A model generated the notes under the pieces. It was given only the letters and a program-made list of their open reading frames with translations, ran no database searches and was not told the DNA's origin. Both the position numbers and the translations under genes were made by a program. Of a stretch of 7,044 nt of DNA, positions 5,908 to 7,044 are shown piece after piece; the stretch's first letter is position 1; every line of letters starts with the position of its first letter. The stretch is from Clostridia bacterium (GTDB lineage Bacteria; Bacillota; Clostridia; Christensenellales; UBA1242): assembly GCA_017399515.1 (NCBI GenBank), contig JAFQBZ010000093.1:1-7044 (forward strand), read 5' to 3'.

Positions 5908-5919
5908 TTATAATTCTCC

Positions 5920-7044
5920 TTAACTTAGGTTTTGTGGATTGATTTCCACAAAGATTGTAACATTTGATTTTTTAAGTGTGTCAGCAAGTTCAAAAAGTTT
6001 CTTTGTAATTTCATCGGCATTTTGAATTTTAAGCCTTGTCAAAATTTGAAGTCTGTGCTTATTTTGAATTCTGCCGATTGGTGCTTTCATTGCACCCAGA
6101 TAAACAAAGTCTTTTTTATGCTCTGCTTGAATTTTCTTTACCTCTTCATAATACACCTTAGCGGTATCTTTTGCAAGATTTTCGTCTTCAGAAGTAATCA
6201 AAATTCTAATAATTTTAACAAAAGGTGGATACATTGTGGTTTCACGAAGGTTAATTTCCTTTTTATAGAAGGCAGGATAATCATAAAATGATGCAAGTTT
6301 ATATGCATAGTGTCTTGGAACATAAGTTTGGAGATAAATTTCACCAGACTTGTCTGCTCTGCCAGCCCTTCCTGCAACTTGAGTGATAAGTTCAAAAGTC
6401 TGCTCAGTTGAAGTGTATGACGATTGATAAAGACTCACATCAGCGTCAACAATTCCAACCAAGGTAACACTTGGAAAGTCATGACCTTTTGCAATCATTT
6501 GAGTTCCAACCAAAATTTGTGTTTTGCCCTCTCTAAAATCAGACAAAATTTTAAGATGACTGTCTTTTGTTTTGGTTGTGTCGTTATCCATACGCCAAAT
6601 AGACACATTTGGCAAAAACTCTTGAATTTCTTGAACCACTCTTTGTGTTCCAATTGCCCCTGTTGAAAGTGTCATATTTCCACACTCAGGGCATTCGGTA
6701 AACACTTTATATCTGTTTCCGCAATAATGGCATTTAAGCACATTTTCATATTTATGATAAACAAGTGAAACATCACAGTCAGTGCACTTTGCAACAAAGC
6801 CGCATTTCTTGCACATCATAAACGAAGCATAACCACGCCTGTTAATAAATAGCATTGCTTGATTGCCTTCGTTAACTGTTTTAATAAGTGCTTCTTTAAG
6901 TGCGTAAGAGAAAACCCCTGTGTTTCCTTCACGAATTTCGTTACCCATATCAATAATTTTAAGTGGAGGAAGTTCTCTTTTGTTAATACGCTCTTTCATT
7001 TCTAAAAGTTGATAATTTCCCACCATAGCCTCGTGATAACTAAC
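5920..7044 (-). CDS. priA: Primosomal protein N' (PriA helicase), C-terminal half (5' end outside window)
   Basis: The frame is open to the window edge: the codons upstream of the ATG at 7026 read VSYHEA, matching the PriA pattern before a short tyrosine/leucine strand, so that ATG is internal. 374 residues are visible, about half of a typical 730-800. PriA is the 3'-5' helicase that reloads the replisome at stalled forks. Seen in order, numbered from the first visible codon: FINRRGYA (about 65-73), the eight-cysteine zinc-binding insertion (Cys78, 81, 87, 90, 105, 108, 118 and 121), helicase motif V GTQMIAKGHDF (about 180-190), motif VI QVAGRAGR (222-229), and a C-terminal domain with YPPF and RLQILTRL. 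The N-terminal DNA-binding domain and Walker A/B are outside the window. It heads the visible gene run, so the operon promoter is not seen. Stop TAA at 5920-5922 is 12 bases before def. Confidence 0.97.
   Translation of the reverse strand, partial: VSYHEAMVGNYQLLEMKERINKRELPPLKIIDMGNEIREGNTGVFSYALKEALIKTVNEGNQAMLFINRRGYASFMMCKKCGFVAKCTDCDVSLVYHKYENVLKCHYCGNRYKVFTECPECGNMTLSTGAIGTQRVVQEIQEFLPNVSIWRMDNDTTKTKDSHLKILSDFREGKTQILVGTQMIAKGHDFPSVTLVGIVDADVSLYQSSYTSTEQTFELITQVAGRAGRADKSGEIYLQTYVPRHYAYKLASFYDYPAFYKKEINLRETTMYPPFVKIIRILITSEDENLAKDTAKVYYEEVKKIQAEHKKDFVYLGAMKAPIGRIQNKHRLQILTRLKIQNADEITKKLFELADTLKKSNVTIFVEINPQNLS

Noticed and set aside
6022..6666. Plus-strand open frames inside priA
   Set aside because: They lie wholly antisense to conserved helicase and C-terminal sequence, resemble no family, and lack ribosome binding sites.
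7024..7026. ATG at 7026 as the true start of a short PriA
   Set aside because: The frame stays open to the window edge and the preceding codons (VSYHEA) fit PriA; the helicase core would otherwise be incomplete.

Overview
The window reads as chromosomal DNA from a low-G+C, probably anaerobic, endospore-lineage Bacillota (Firmicutes), most likely an uncultivated Clostridia-type organism. The support is A+T-rich sequence in both coding and non-coding DNA, strong GGAGG-type ribosome binding sites before almost every gene, a standard genetic code (TGA is a stop in fmt), a priA-def-fmt-rlmN-rpe cluster like the one in Bacillus and clostridia, a SpoVM-like 26-residue gene behind rpe, and a minimal SufC-SufB pair. 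The taxonomic placement is inference.

Left part (1-1135, plus strand): the last 56 codons of a SufC-like ABC ATPase overlap the start of a complete 307-residue SufB-type scaffold gene (TAATG junction). The pair ends at a strong bidirectional hairpin terminator. Nothing follows sufB on the plus strand, so this part of the Fe-S assembly operon ends here.

Middle (1136-2524, minus strand): a single-gene unit encodes a 417-residue protein of unrecognised family. It carries what looks like the catalytic core of a HipA-type kinase fold. It has its own near-consensus promoter (2431-2459) and shares the terminator with sufB. No antitoxin-like partner gene lies beside it.

Right part (2487-7044, minus strand, transcribed right to left): a tightly packed run priA (5' end outside the window), def, fmt, rlmN and rpe, with gaps of 8-18 bases. 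After a 58-base gap comes a 26-codon gene that matches SpoVM in length and in the spacing of its conserved residues. Its stop codon lies inside the operon's rho-independent terminator. The B. subtilis counterpart has rsmB, prpC, prkC, rsgA and thiN interspersed; here they are absent, so this is a shortened version of that neighbourhood.

Functionally the operon joins replication restart (PriA), formyl-methionine handling at both ends of translation initiation (Fmt adds formyl to initiator tRNA, Def removes it from nascent chains), 23S rRNA/tRNA methylation by an Fe-S radical-SAM enzyme (RlmN), a pentose-phosphate enzyme (Rpe) and a spore-coat anchoring peptide (SpoVM). The two most notable items are the unflagged spoVM-like gene and the orphan HipA-like kinase gene. 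I found no mobile element, CRISPR array, tRNA or rRNA.
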